From assembly GCA_020796225.1 (NCBI GenBank), contig CM036759.1:67339590-67403589 (forward strand): DNA of 64,000 bases. Reading direction: 5' to 3'. Positions 20,743 to 32,452 of this stretch are shown here, piece by piece. This DNA comes from Arion vulgaris. Lineage: Eukaryota > Mollusca > Gastropoda > Stylommatophora > Arionidae. The position numbers were made by a program, and so were the translations under genes. The notes under the pieces were generated by a model. The model worked only from the letters and a program-made list of their open reading frames with translations, was not told the DNA's origin and made no database searches. The stretch's first letter is position 1. Every line of letters starts with the position of its first letter.

Positions 20743-20934
20743 TGCAAAAAGTAATTGTCAATTGAGATCGGAACGAGAGTTATACAGTGCTACATAGAAG
20801 AAATACTAACATACGGATGCGAGTTATGGACAATAAACGCGCAGATCGAAAAATCTCTGAGGGTCACAGAGATGTTTTACAGAAGAATGATGAGAATCCC
20901 ATGGACTGCTAAAATGACTAATGCTGAGGTGTTA

Positions 20935-22105
20935 AATGAGGCCGGGGTCAAAGGCGCAAGAAAACAACGGCGCGCCAGGATTAGTGAGCTGGCGCTAATC
21001 CCCTGCCCTCACCTCCACGTGGTGACCCTAGTAACAGACGGTAGTTACTGTCTGGCTAAGACGGCAGGTGCCGTGAGAGAGCTACTCTGGAGCAAGAAGA
21101 GATGCAAAGGTAGTAACGCTAGATGGGATCCGCTCGCAACACAGACGAGCAACTCCCAGAGTGACTATTAATGCTCGTCTCTCCCGGCCGATGGGAAAAG
21201 CTGGAAGGATAAAGATGGAACTGCGTGGGGCGAAGCTCGGAACTCGCGCATGCTCTCTCTTGAGCCTTCTCTCTTGAGCCAATGAGTATGCTGGGAGTCG
21301 AGTTTAACTGCACGTGGGCCCACATAGGGCGGAACTCGGGCCCTTATCACAGTGATGGGACACGAGTATAAGCCCCAAACAACCCAGGCAAACGTGATCA
21401 CTGCGAAAACTGATGGTGACGATAAGGCAGGCACCATCACAAAGCGAGCAGGCACGCTGGCGATGCAAGAGTGGGCCCACCGATGGGCAGGCAAGCATGG
21501 CATGACATGCAAGGTAGGCACGTAAGGCACGCATGCGGGGATGCAAGAGTGGGCCCACCGGTGGGCAGACGAGCATGGTAAGGAAGGCACGGCAGGCAAT
21601 GCAGGCGAGAGGGTGTGCGGACCACCCGAATGTGCAGAACAACGTGAAAGCCCAGCAGAGGTAAAGCCAGTGCGCGTTTCTGCTCGCAGGGAACTACTGC
21701 TGCCTCGTAGTTTGATTGGGGACAAGCAAAGGCTAACGGAGTAAACACGTACCCAAAACTGGACGGTAGGCAAACCAAGCAGCACATAAAAAATGGGTAT
21801 AGCTGGGCAGATGACGCTCATCACCCCTGGCGATCAGGTCGTCTACGGGTCGCTGCCCTGAAAGAAAATAGCAGCCTGCTGCCTTGTGGGTTTTGGCTGG
21901 GGACAGCAAATGGATAACGGAGAGCGAATCCAGTAAACGCTGGTTGAAACGGAACAACACCGCGAAGGATAAGCACCTGAGCTCCAATAGGTACTGAAGG
22001 CTGTGCACGTACTTCCGTTCTTGATGTTTGGCTGCTTATATATTACAATAGAATGATAAAAGTGGCTAAGAACGATCGCGAGAGAGAGATAGAGAGAGAA
22101 TGAGG
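20935..22105 (+). mobile_element. Retroposon D copy 2 (subfamily D1)
   Basis: Sense strand plus, body 20942-22098 (about 1.16 kb). The 5' end is ccggggtcaaagg; the 3' end is gaacgatcgcgagagagaga with a (GA)n tail. It is flanked by aatgagg at 20935-20941 and 22099-22105. The empty site is confirmed by the paralogous LINE at 10225-10245 (gtgttcaatgcggtcaag), which reads straight across. No recognised coding capacity; minus-strand open frames up to 218 codons are not conserved with copy 1. Contains 'atgcaagagtgggcccaccg' duplicated about 78 bp apart (21462, 21540). Confidence 0.85.
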
Positions 22106-22639
22106 TCAAGACACAGAGAAAAACTTATCAATATAAGAAAGTGATAGTCATCATGTTTTGGACATGTGATGAGAAAGAGAAGCTTAGAACAACACATTGT
22201 AACAACAGGCAAAATCGAAGAGAGACAAATCAGAAAGACAGAGATAGAAACTTTAGGAAAATCAGACTTCATGACACGGAAGAGCGTCAACATCTGATTT
22301 TTAGAGCAAACACCAGAGACAGATATTTGTGGAGATCCATGATCACCTACACCAGCCGGCAAGGCACCTGCTGATGATGCTATTGACATACCCGCACGGA
22401 TGATGCTTCACTATCTTCGTCTTATCAAGGGGAGGTGATTAATTTAACGAAAGAAATATTTGGCAAACATAAAACTCCATTCCAAAAATCTCCAAATCTA
22501 CGTTTGAATGATATAAATACTACCAGTTTGATAACTTCTTTCTAAAAGTGTAAGCTATATTTCAAATGGCATCCGCATTAAGTTCAAACTCAAAGCTAAA
22601 AACATATTTCCAGGATGTTGCCCTCTAAATCAAGGGTTC

Positions 22640-22995
22640 TCATCTGTGTGTTGCTGGGGCCCACAAGGGGTGGAATAATAGTAGCGCTGCGACCTACAAA
22701 ACATGTTGTAGGAGGCGACTAAGGTAAGGGTTGAGGGAAGCTACCCTAGTTAAAAAAAAACCTTTGCATAAATCTGATGTGCTGGTCTACTAGTATGCGC
22801 ATAACTGGCACAACGTAACTCGCTTTTAGGCTCCGATAACATACAACGAGTGGTTTATAACATGTATGTTGATATGGAGCATCTCAATAAAGAAGGATGT
22901 CCGACCTACGTGTAGGGCATCATGACATAACTAATAACGCTTTTAGGCTCAGATACAGAAGTCACATAGAGGTTTTAACAGAGTCAATATGGAAT
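22640..22995 (+). mobile_element. SINE-B plus a second partial SINE-B
   Basis: 22640-22895: ctgcgacctacaaaacatgt, gctggtctactagtatgcgc, 'gttgatatggagcatctc'. 22935-22990 repeats the 3' part (cgcttttaggctcagataca, gtcaatatgga) and then runs into the 35-bp array. Confidence 0.75.
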
Positions 22996-22998
22996 TCA

Positions 22999-23955
22999 GG
23001 AAGGAGCCCTTTCTATGTTTCTATACATGGAGCCCTTTCTATGTTTCTATACATGGAGCCTTTCTTGTCTAGTGTTTCTATACATGGAGCCCTTTCTATG
23101 TCTTATGTTTCTATACATGGAGCCCTTTCTAGTCGTGTTTCTATACATGGAGCCCTTTCTATGTCTGTTAGTTTTACATGGAGCCCTTTCTATGCTTTCT
23201 ATACATGGAGCCCTTTTCTTGTTTCTATACATGAGCCCTTTCTATGTTTACTATACATGGAGCCCTTTCTATGTCTGTGTAGTTTCTATACATGGAGCCC
23301 TTTCTATGTCTGTGTAGTTTCTATACATGGAGCCCTTTCTATGTCTGTGTAGTTTACTATACATGGAGCCCTTTCTATGTCTGTGTAGTTTCTATACATG
23401 GAGCCCTTTCTATGTCTGTGTAGTTTCTATACATGGAGCCCTTTCTATGTCTGTGTAGTTTCTATACATGGAGCCCTTTCTATGTCTGTGTAGTTTCTAT
23501 ACATGGAGCCCTTTCTATGTCTGTGTAGTTTCTATACATGGAGCCCTTTCTATGTCCGTGTAGTTTCTATACATGGAGCCCTTTCTATGTCTGTGTAGTT
23601 TCTATACATGGAGCCCTTTCTATGTCTGTGTAGTTTACTATACATGGAGCCCTTTCTATGTCTGTGTAGTTTACTATACATGGAGCCCTTTCTATGTCTG
23701 TGTAGTTTCTATACATGGAGCCCTTTCTATGTCTGTGTAGTTTACTATACATGGAGCCCTTTCTATGTCTGTGTAGTTTACTATACATGGATCCCTTTCT
23801 ATGTCTGTGTAGTTTACTATACATGGAGCCCTTTCTATGTCTGTGTAGTTTACTATACATGGAGCCCTTTCTATGTCTGTGTAGTTTCTATACATGGAGC
23901 CCTTTCTATGTCTGTGTAGTTTCTATACATGGAGCCCTTTCTATGTCTGTGTAGT
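22999..23955. repeat. 35-36-bp minisatellite
   Basis: About 27 copies, core atacatggagccctttctat, linked by gtctgtgtagtttct or gtctgtgtagtttact (35 or 36 bp). The left 230 bp have shorter, irregular linkers. The array begins exactly where a partial SINE-B ends (tcaatatggaattcagg), so a SINE-B 3' end may be the seed; this is not proven. Confidence 0.95.
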
Positions 23956-24112
23956 TTCCTACTAATGTATCCATCTTTAGTCATCCATCCTATTTGAATC
24001 AACACCTTAGTTTTGTGGTTATTCATTGCGTATATGTGTATGTTTCTTGAGAAAGATTTATAATCGAAACGTTGAATTTATGTTAGTTTTATGATTTGAT
24101 TATTTATTATTC

Positions 24113-24690
24113 TAGCTTATGTGATAACATACATACGTGTCTCTGCTAGCTTATGTGATAACATACATACGTGTCTCTGCTAGCTTATGTGATAACATAC
24201 ATACGTGTCTCTGCTAGCTTATGTGATAACATACATACGTGTCTCTGCTAGCTTATGTGATAACATACATACGTGTCTCTGCTAGCTTATGTGATAACAT
24301 ACATACGTGTCTCTGCTAGCTTATGTGATAACATACATACGTGTCTCTGCTAGCTTATGTGATAACATACATACGTGTCTCTGCTAGCTTATGTGATAAC
24401 ATACATACGTGTCTCTGCTAGCTTATGTGATAACATACATACGTGTCTCTGCTAGCTTATGTGATAACATACATACGTGTCTCTGCTAGCTTATGTGATA
24501 ACATACATACCTGTCTCTGCTAGCTTATGTGATAACATACATACATGTCTCTGCTAGCTTATGTGATAACATACATACGTGTCTTTGCTAGCTTATGTGA
24601 TAACATACATACGTGTCTCTGCTAGCTTATGTGATAACATACATACGTGTCTCTGCTAGCTTATGTGATAACATACATACGTGTCTTTGT
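24113..24690. repeat. 34-bp minisatellite
   Basis: Seventeen almost identical copies, core tagcttatgtgataacatac followed by atacgtgtctctgc. It contains an imperfect palindrome around ttatgtgataacataa. The high identity suggests a recent expansion. Confidence 0.95.
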
Positions 24691-25040
24691 GATAAAACGC
24701 CAATTTATTAAGTATCAATAATACAGCCTGACCTCGGTTTTCTCCAGATCTGGTCAGACCACATCGGATTTGTAGATTTCCGTACATCACTTTGTAAACT
24801 ACTCATTAACTTCTTTTAAAATATCGCCCCCTCCCTCCCGTATCCTCGTCCCTTCTTGGAAAAATGTATGTGGACGCCGATGTTAATGTCTGTTTTATTT
24901 TATAACCTTCTTGTTCTGTTCTAATTTATTTTCTTCTTAATAAAATATGTCTAACGTATCAAACAGACATCTAATTGCTTCAGAACACACATAAACACAA
25001 AATATTGCTATTCAAAACAACAATTTCAGGATGTTATTGA
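24691..25040. other. No recognisable feature
   Basis: AT-rich DNA. An aataaaatatg at 24938 resembles a polyadenylation signal, but nothing coding is upstream. Confidence 0.35.
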
Positions 25041-25044
25041 GAGA

Positions 25045-25345
25045 CACTGCAAAGTGCATAGTCTGTCTAGCTAGCGGGGAAACATCCAAGTGCAAGTGTC
25101 TAGCATGGAGAAACATCCCAAGTGAACGTCTAGCTAGTGGAGGAAACATCCAAAGTGCATAGTCTGTCTAGTTAGGAGAAACATCCAAAGTGCATAGTCT
25201 GTCTAGTTAGGGAGAACATCCAAAGTGCATTGTCTGTCTAGTTAGGAGATACATCCAAAGTGCATAGTCTGTCTAGATAGGAGATACATCCAAAGTGCAT
25301 TGTCTGTCTAGCTAGCGGGGAAACATCCAAAGTGCATAGTCTGTC
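25045..25345. repeat. 35-bp minisatellite, irregular
   Basis: About nine copies, core aacatccaaagtgcatagtc followed by tgtctagttagga. Unit length varies by several bases. Confidence 0.9.
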
Positions 25346-25618
25346 TAGATAGGGACGGTGGGAATGGAACCATCCAAAGATTTCTTCCTACTCGTTTATA
25401 AACAAAACATCGAGACTGAGTGCGAGTTCTATGCGCGTGGGATGTGGTGAGGGCAGCCAGAAGTAGGGTACGTCTGTTTTCAAACCGAAATGAAAGCGGA
25501 GCAGTAACAAATCACATGTGTTATTTTTATCTCTTGTTATTTTGTTTAGTGGCGCAGGTGGGCGTTAGAAATAGCAACTTTCGATAAAATATATTTTTGT
25601 GTGTTTGTTATTAACACT
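25346..25618. other. No recognisable feature
   Basis: No repeat, RNA or domain seen. Confidence 0.35.
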
Positions 25619-25827
25619 TAAACAACATCAGCTTTTAAAATTCTAAATAAAATATGGAACTGCAAGTTATATAGTATTAAAACTAAATTACGAATTTTCA
25701 ATTCAAATGTTGTATCAATCCTAACATATGCTAGCGAGAGTTGGAAAATGACTAAAGATATAGAAAACAAGTTGAATGCATTTGAAAATAGATGTCTGCG
25801 AAAAATAATGAATATAAAATGGAACAA
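25619..25827 (+). mobile_element. LINE RT C-terminal fragment
   Basis: One uninterrupted frame reads YSIKTKLRIFNSNVVSILTY, then ASESWKMTKDIENKLNAFEN and RCLRKIMNIKWNK. This is the segment directly after the RT catalytic core (KTKLRLFNSNV.S.L.Y...W.....NKL..F..RCLR.I) in many non-LTR retrotransposons. It is cut by a SINE-B tail at 25828. It serves as the single-copy reference for the 31-bp array at 10830-11393. Confidence 0.8.
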
Positions 25828-26092
25828 ATCTTCTTCTTCTTCAAACGCTCCATATCGACCACTTGTTAACCAATCTGTGTGATTTGTATATGATATGAGT
25901 CTAAGAGCGATTGTACGTTGTGTCAGGTATGCGCCTACAAGCAAGCCAGAACACCGATTTTTGTGATGCTTTTTTTACTAGGTAGCTTCCTAGGTTCAAC
26001 ATCAGTCGCCTCATACGACATGCATTGTAGGTCGCAGTGGTACTATTCTTTGCTTCCATTGCGGGTCCCGACGTCACACTGGCGATTGGATC
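25828..26092 (-). mobile_element. SINE-B
   Basis: Full-length reverse complement: tail ttcttcttcttc at 25830, cgctccatatcgaccacttg, 'gttgtaggtcgcagtggt'-type block (cattgtaggtcgcagtggta at 26023), ending at gacgtcacactgg. Inserted in the LINE fragment. Confidence 0.85.
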
Positions 26093-26199
26093 AAATTAAG
26101 AATACTTTGCAGCCACACTCTATGAGGACGTTCAGCATGTCAGCTCTATCCATTAACTGACCCTCTTATATGGTGGGAGAGCCTGCCAATCTATCCGCA

Positions 26200-26911
26200 C
26201 TTTCATTGCCAAAAACTCGCCTCATTGCCAACGACATCCACCCTCTCATTGCAAGCGACATCCGCCCTCTCATTGTCAAAGACACTCACCCTCTCATTGT
26301 CAAAGACACTCACCCTCTCATTGCCAACGACACCCGCCCTCTCATTGCCAAAAACACCCACCCTCTCATTGCCAAAGACACCCACCCTCTCATTGCCAAA
26401 GACACCCACCCTCTCATTGCCAACGACATCCACCCTTTCATTGCCAACAACATCCGCCCTCTCATTGCCAACGACATCCGCCCTCTCATTGCCAACGACA
26501 TCCGCCCTCTCATTGCAAATACACCTGACCTCTCATTGCCAAAGACACCCACCCTCTCATTGCCAAAGACACCCACCCTCTCATTGCCAAAGACACCCAC
26601 CCTCTCATTGCCAACGACATCCACCCTTTCATTGCCAACGACATCCGCCCTCACATTGTCCAAGACACCCACCCTCTCATTGCCAAAGACACCCACCCTC
26701 TCATTGCCAAAGACACCCACCCTCTCATTGCCAAAGACACCCACCCTCTCATTGCCAAAGACACCCACCTCTCATTGCCAAAGACACCCACCTTCTCATT
26801 GCGATCAACATCTGCCCTCTCATTGCGAACAACATCTGCCCTCTCATTGCGAACAACATCTGCCCTCTCATTGCCAACGACATCCGCCTTCTCATTGCCA
26901 AAGACACCCAC
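26200..26911. repeat. 24-bp minisatellite
   Basis: About 29 copies, core aaagacacccaccctctcat followed by tgcc. Variants: caacgacatccgcc, caaaaacac, gcgaacaacatctgcc. Multiple of 3, so open frames run on both strands (KTPTLSLP, FGNERVGV); spurious. Confidence 0.95.
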
Positions 26912-27017
26912 ATGCCCCGAAATGAAGATAACAGATATTCTTTCAGACAAAAAAAAAGTATTTAAGAAAATTAAGATTATTATAATTAATAAATCGTTGT
27001 TTATGGAAGCCAGAACA

Positions 27018-27926
27018 AGCGCTTTTCATAACTACATCAAACCGTTGGTGACATTTTCATAACTATATCAAACCGTTGGTGACATTTTCATAGCTATATC
27101 AAACCGTTGGTGACATTTTCATAACTATATCAAACCGTTGGTGACATTTTCATAACTATATCAAACCGTTGGTGACATTTTCATAACTATATCAAACCGT
27201 TGGTGACATTTTCATAACTATATCAAACCGTTGGTGACATTTTCATAGCTATATCAAACCGTTGGTGACATTTTCATAACTATATCAAACCGTTGGTGAC
27301 ATTTTCATAACTATATCAAACCGTTGGTGACATTTTCATAGCTATATCAAACCGTTGGTGACATTTTCATAACTATATCAAACCGTTGGTGACATTTTCA
27401 TAGCTATATCAAACCGTTGGTGACATTTTCATAGCTATATCAAACCGTTGGTGACATTTTCATAACTATATCAAACCGTTGGTGACATTTTCATAACTAT
27501 ATCAAACCGTTGGTGACATTTTCATAACTATATCAAACCGTTGGTGACATTTTCATAACTATATCAAACCGTTGGTGACATTTTCATAGCTATATCAAAC
27601 CGTTGGTGACATTTTCATAACTACATCAAACCGTTGGTGACATTTTCATAACTACATCAAACCGTTGGTGACATTTTCATAGCTATATCAAACCGTTGGT
27701 GACATTTTCATAGCTACATCAAACCGTTGGTGACATTTTCATAACTACATCAAACCGTTGGTGACATTTTCATAACTACATCAAACCGTTGGTGACATTT
27801 TCATAGCTATATCAAACCGTTGGTGACATTTTCATAGCTATATCAAACCGTTGTGACATTCTCATAACTACATCAAACCGTTGGTGACATTTTCATAGCT
27901 ATATCAAACCGTTGGTGACATTTTCA
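27018..27926. repeat. 31-bp minisatellite
   Basis: About 29 copies, core catcaaaccgttggtgacat followed by tttcataacta. Alternation of ataactat, atagctat and ataactac. It abuts the LINE-2 copy at 27930. Confidence 0.95.
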
Positions 27927-27984
27927 AATATGATGGAAGATTTGTTAGTGTTATATAGCGATAAGAAATGAAGAGAAATTTCAA

Positions 27985-28537
27985 TATATTGGAGTCTTGA
28001 TAACATCAGATGGCAGAAGCAGATCAGAAATACATTGGAGTTCTGGTAACATCAGATGGCAGAAGCAGATCAGAAATACATTGGAGTTCTGGTAACATCA
28101 GATGGCAGAAGCAGATCAGAAATACATTGGAGTCTTGATAACATCAGATGGCAGAAGCAGATCAGAAATACATTGGAGTTCTGGTAACATCAGATGGCAG
28201 AAGCAGATCAGAAATACATTGGAGTTCTGGTAACATCAGATGGCAGAAGCAGATCAGAAATACATTGGAGTTTTGGTAACATCAGATGGCAGAAGCAGAT
28301 CAGAAATACATTGGAGTTTTGGTAACATCAGATGGCAGAAGCAGATCAGAAATACATTGGAGTTTTGGTAACATCAGATGGCAGAAGCAGATCACAAATA
28401 CATTGGCGTCTTGGTAATATCAGATGGTAGAAACAGATCAGAAATACATTGGTGTCTTGGTAACATCAGATGGCAGAAACAGATCAGAAATACATTGGAG
28501 TTCTGATAACATCAGATGACAGAAGCAGATCAGAAAT
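27985..28537. repeat. 46-bp minisatellite of a LINE segment
   Basis: Twelve copies, core attggagttctggtaacatc followed by agatggcagaagcagatcagaaatac. It encodes YIGVL(V/I)TSDGRSRSE when in frame; 46 is not divisible by 3, so the frame shifts each unit. Single-copy homologue at 20279-20330. Confidence 0.95.
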
Positions 28538-28734
28538 AAAGAGTAGAATAGGGCAGGTCAGAGCAACGTTTCAGAAAATGAGAAATATTATATGCAACAA
28601 GTCATTGTCAATTGAGATCAGAATGAGAGTTATACAGTGCTACATAGAACCAATACTGACATACGGATGCCAGTCATTGACAATAAACAAACAGATGGGT
28701 TAATGTACTGAGGACCACACACAGAGATGTGAGT

Positions 28735-29312
28735 TATGTACAGAAGATGTCTAAATACAAAACGGATGCTCATAAATTACAAGTATACAGAAGATGTCTA
28801 ATTACAAGACTACGAAGATGTCAAATTACAAGTATGTACAGAAGATGTCTAAATTACAAGTATGGACAGAAGATGTCTAAATTACAAGTATGTACAGAAG
28901 ATGTCTAAATTACAAGTATGGACAGAAGATGTCTAAATTACAAGTATGGACAGAAGATGTCTAAATTACAAGTATGTACAGAAGATGTCTAAATTACAAG
29001 TATGGACAGAAGATGTCTAAATTACAAGTATGGACAGAAGATGTCTAAATTACAAGTATGGACAGAAGATGTCTAAATTACAAGTATGGACAGAAGATGT
29101 CTAAATTACAAGTATGGACAGAAGATGTCTAAATTACAAGTATGTACAGAAGATGTCTAAATTACAAGTATGGACAGAAGATGTCTAAATTACAAGTATG
29201 GACAGAAGATGTCTAAATTACAAGTATGCACAGAAGATGTCTAAATTACAAGTATGGACAGAAGATGTATAAATTACAAGTATGGATAGAAGATGTCTAA
29301 ATTACAAGTATC
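28735..29312. repeat. 28-bp minisatellite of a LINE segment
   Basis: About 20 copies, core acagaagatgtctaaattac followed by aagtatgg. The left edge (cacagagatgtgagttatgtacagaag) aligns with LINE-2 cacagagatgttttacagaag at 20868, so the seed lies in the EMFYRR codons. Confidence 0.9.
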
Positions 29313-29317
29313 TCTAA

Positions 29318-29435
29318 CGTCGGAGTAAAGCTCGCCTGAATTATGAGGGACGCTGGCGATACGGAAAGCAAACATTCACGCAAAAATATGGCAAAAATAT
29401 ATATATCCATGAATTCATAGTGGGGACAAAGAATG
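29318..29435 (+). mobile_element. LINE 3' end fragment
   Basis: Frame reads RWRYGKQTFTQKYGKNIYP after gacgctgg, then gaattcatagtgggg. Related to 6890-7052. Confidence 0.5.
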
Positions 29436-29679
29436 CAGTTTCACTTTACTGAAACAAAGAAATAGCATTTTCACCATTCTGTGTGTGTGTGCATTCTGAA
29501 CAAAATAAAACAACAATTTTCAAGTGATTGTCACAGGGGAGTAAGGAATGAATATTATAAATACTAATAAAAAAAGTAGCAAAGGAAACCGCCAGAAAAC
29601 TACAGACATTCGTAAATGGATGTTTATGTATGAAATAGATAAATAGAGAGGACTCGAGATGGTATAGAGATAAGATACT

Positions 29680-30325
29680 GGAGAAAGAGGATACCAGTAG
29701 AAAGAGCTAAGCAGATACCAGGTGGAAGACAAGATACTAAGCTAGATACCAGTGGAGAAAGAGCTAAGCAGATACCAGTGGAGAAAGAGCTAAGCAGATA
29801 CCAGTGGAGAAAGATCTAAGCAGGTACCAGTGGAGAAAGAACTAAGCAGGTACCAGTGGAGAAAGAGCTAAGCAGGTACCAGTGGAGAAAGAGCTACAGA
29901 TACCAGTGGAGAAAGAGCTAAGCAGATACCAGTGGAGAAAGAGCTAAGCAGATACCAGGGGAGAAAGAGCTAAGCAGGTACCAGTGGAGAAAGAGCTAAG
30001 CAGGTACCAGTGGAGAAAGAGCTAAGCAGATACCAGTGGAGAAAGAGCTAGCAGATACCAGTGGAGAAAGAGCTAAGCAGATGACCAGTAGGAGAAAGAG
30101 CTAGCAGGTACCAGTGGAGAAAGAACTAATCAGATACCAGTGGAGAAAGAGCTAAGCAGGTACCAGTGGGAGAAAAAGAGCTAAGCAGATACCAGTGGAG
30201 AAAGAGCTAAGCAGGTACCAGTGGAGAAAGAGCTAAGTAGATACCAGTGGAGAAAGAGCTAAGCAGATACCAGTGGAGAAAGAGCTAAGCAGATACCAGT
30301 GGAGAAAGAGCTAAGATACCAGAGG
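29680..30325. repeat. 26-bp minisatellite of an RTE segment
   Basis: About 24 copies, core gagctaagcagataccagtg followed by gagaaa. It corresponds to the ERAKQIPVE codons just upstream of RRRWRWIGHTL. Single-base indels are frequent from 29880 to 30180. Confidence 0.9.
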
Positions 30326-30419
30326 AGAAAGAGCTAAGGAAGAGACGCTGGCGATGGATAGGACATACATTGAGAAGACTGATCGGAAGCATTGCAAGAC
30401 AGACACTGTTTTGGAACCC

Positions 30420-31757
30420 GCAGAAAAAGAGAAGTAGCAGAAGGGCTAGACATACCTGGAGAAGAGGCTGATAATAAAAGGAAAAAAGAGACGTAGCAGA
30501 AGGGCTAGACATACCTGGAGAAGAGGCTGATAATAAAAGGAAAAAAAGAGAAGTAACAGAAGGGCTAGACATACCTGAGAAGAGGCTGATAATAAAAGGA
30601 TAAAAAGAGAGAAGAAATAACAGAAGGGCTAGACATACCTGGAGAAGAGGCTGATAATAAGAAAGAAGTAGCAGAAGGGCTAGACATACCTGGAGAAGAG
30701 GCTGATAATAAAAGGAAAAAGAGAAGTAGCAGAAGGGCTAGACATACCTGGAGAAGAGGCTGATAATAAAGAAGTAAAAAGGAACCTGCGATAAAGAGAA
30801 GTAACAGAAGGGCTAGACATACCTGGAGAAGAGGCTGATAATAAAAGGATAAAAGGAATGAAGAGTAACAGAAGGGCTAGACATACCTGGAGAAGAGGCT
30901 GATAAAAGAGAAGTAGCAGAAGGGCTAGACATACCTGGAGAAGAGGCTGATAATAAAAGGAAAAAGAGAAGTAACAGAAGGGCTAGACATACCTGGAGAA
31001 GAGGCTGATAATAAAAGAAAAAGAGAAGTAACAGAAGGGCTAGACATACCTGGAGAAGAGGCTGATAATAAAAGGAAAAAAGAGAAGTAACAGAAGGGCT
31101 AGACATACCTGGAGAAGAGGCTGATAATAAAAGGAAAAAAGAGAAGTAACAGAAGGGCTAGACATACCTGGAGAAGAGGCTGATAATAAAGGAAAAGAGA
31201 AGTAACAGAAGGGCTAGACATACCTGGAGAAGAGGCTGATAATAAAAGGAAAAAAGAGAAGTAGCAGAAGGGCTAGACATACCTGGAGAAGAGGCTGATA
31301 ATAAAAGGAAAAAGAGAAGTAACAGAAGGGCTAGACATACCTGGAGAAGAGGCTGATAATAAAAGGAAAAAAGAGAAGTAACAGAAGGCCTAGACATACC
31401 TGGAGAAGAGGCTGATAATAGAGAAGTAACAGAAGGGCTAGACATACCTGGAGAAGAGGCTGATAATAAAAGGAAAAAGAGAAGTAGCAGAAGGGCTAGA
31501 CATACCTGGAGAAGAGGCTGATAATAAAAGGAAAAAAGAGAAGTAACAGAAGGCCTAGACATACCTGGAGAAGAGGCTGATAATAAAAGGAAAAAAGAGA
31601 AGTAACAGAAGGGCTAGACATACCTGGAGAAGAGGCTGATAATAGAGAAGTAACAGAAGGGCTAGACATACCTGGAGAAGAGGCTGATAATAAAAGGAAA
31701 AAGAGAAGTAGCAGAAGGGCTAGACATACCTGGAGAAGAGGCTGATAATAAAAGGAT
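30420..31757. repeat. ~58-bp minisatellite of an RTE segment
   Basis: About 23 copies, core agggctagacatacctggag followed by aagaggctgataataaaaggaaaaagagaagtaacaga; units vary from 40 to 62 bp mostly by loss of the aaaaggaaaaag part. It encodes SRRARHTWRRG in one frame, flanked by single-copy RTE sequence on both sides. Confidence 0.95.
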
Positions 31758-31842
31758 AGGTAAAACATGGAAAGAGTTGGAAGGTTGCAGGAGAGAGGAA
31801 GAACTGGGAAAGTTTGTTGAAGACTGTGCGTTGGGAGTTTAA

Positions 31843-32403
31843 AGAAAAAAAAGAGCATAAAAAAGTATATATGACATTGTACGGAAGAGTAAGAGGCTCC
31901 TTAACACAGGTGAATCCTTAAAAAGAAGAGGAATCTCCATTGTATAAAGACACGCTGAAATAAGTTGCTGAGATTTTCTATTAGAAAAAGTAATACTCCC
32001 TCGTGACAATATCAACGGATAATGAAAAGTTCTGATAATTGAATTCTCGCCATTAAACGGGTTGATAGTGTGAGCTAAGCAGTTTATACTCTTGTACCAC
32101 GTCAATAAATTAAGTGAATTGTCTTTATCGTTTATGTGCAATGGAAATTCCACTTTTAATTGAGATTTGAACGTTACATTTTTTCTTGAGATAGTTAAGG
32201 TTCCATACTACTGGGTTTATCAACTTTCTTATCTCTTAATAATATCGATATCTGGAAGCTATACTGACCTGATTATTAGTTGCATGATGCCTTAAGGTAT
32301 TTTTATTTTTTCTCATTCTTCTTCTTCTTCTTCTTTTCTTCAACTTTGTTTCGTCTCATAACTTTTGGATCAACTTCTCGATCGTTGATATTCAATGTTT
32401 ATT
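31843..32403. other. No recognisable feature
   Basis: AT-rich; (TTC)6 tract at 32317-32335. No domain or repeat recognised. Confidence 0.4.
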
Positions 32404-32420
32404 CAGAGTCCGGTTCTCTG

Positions 32421-32452
<32 letters not shown>

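Larger units (their letters stand above)
20270..22385 (+). mobile_element. LINE-2 family copy split by SINE-A and retroposon D
   Basis: Three pieces in order. 20275-20364 encodes YHGVLVTLDRRHRSEIKSRI. 20743-20941 encodes SIEIGTRVIQCYIEEILTYG, then EMFYRRMMRIPWTAKMTNAE. 22099-22385 encodes KIEGRQIRKTEIETLG and the C-terminal end TPAGKAPADDAID. SINE-A separates pieces 1 and 2; retroposon D with an AATGAGG duplication separates 2 and 3. Removing the insertions restores the order seen in the copy at 9250-10515. Confidence 0.75.
27930..29315 (+). mobile_element. LINE-2 copy containing two minisatellites
   Basis: The LINE frame can be followed as FQYIGVLITSDGRSRSEIKS, then RIGQVRATFQKMRNIICNKS and LSIEIRMRVIQCYIEPILTY (28500-28680). 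The ITSDGRSRSE segment is expanded into a 46-bp array (27985-28537). The segment corresponding to the TEMFYRRMM codons is expanded into a 28-bp array (28735-29312). Both lie in the region after the RT core. Confidence 0.75.
29580..31842 (+). mobile_element. RTE-like LINE C-terminal region with two internal minisatellites
   Basis: The ORF2 end can be read in four parts. (1) KTLQTFVNGCLCMK near 29600. (2) 30326-30419: RRRWRWIGHTLRRLIGSIAR, QTLFWNPQKKR. (3) The array region carrying RRARHTWRRG. (4) 31742-31842: ADNKRIGKTWKELEGC, KFVEDCALGV, stop TAA at 31840. The order LQTF(I/V)N.CL - WERxKQIPVE - RRRWxWIGHTLRR - WNPQxK - TWRR - GKTWxEL - LVEDxCxxG is that of RTE C termini. Parts normally about 20 codons long have become 0.6-kb and 1.3-kb arrays. 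Confidence 0.85.

Noticed and set aside
24045..24090. Hammerhead-ribozyme-like sequence (gaaacg after a short att/aat stem)
   Set aside because: The ctgatga core is absent (cttgaga instead) and the third stem does not form convincingly.
26170..26965. 250-codon open frames with KTPTLSLP or FGNERVGV repeats
   Set aside because: 24-bp period equals 8 codons, several frames open on both strands, no start context or domain; a by-product of the array.
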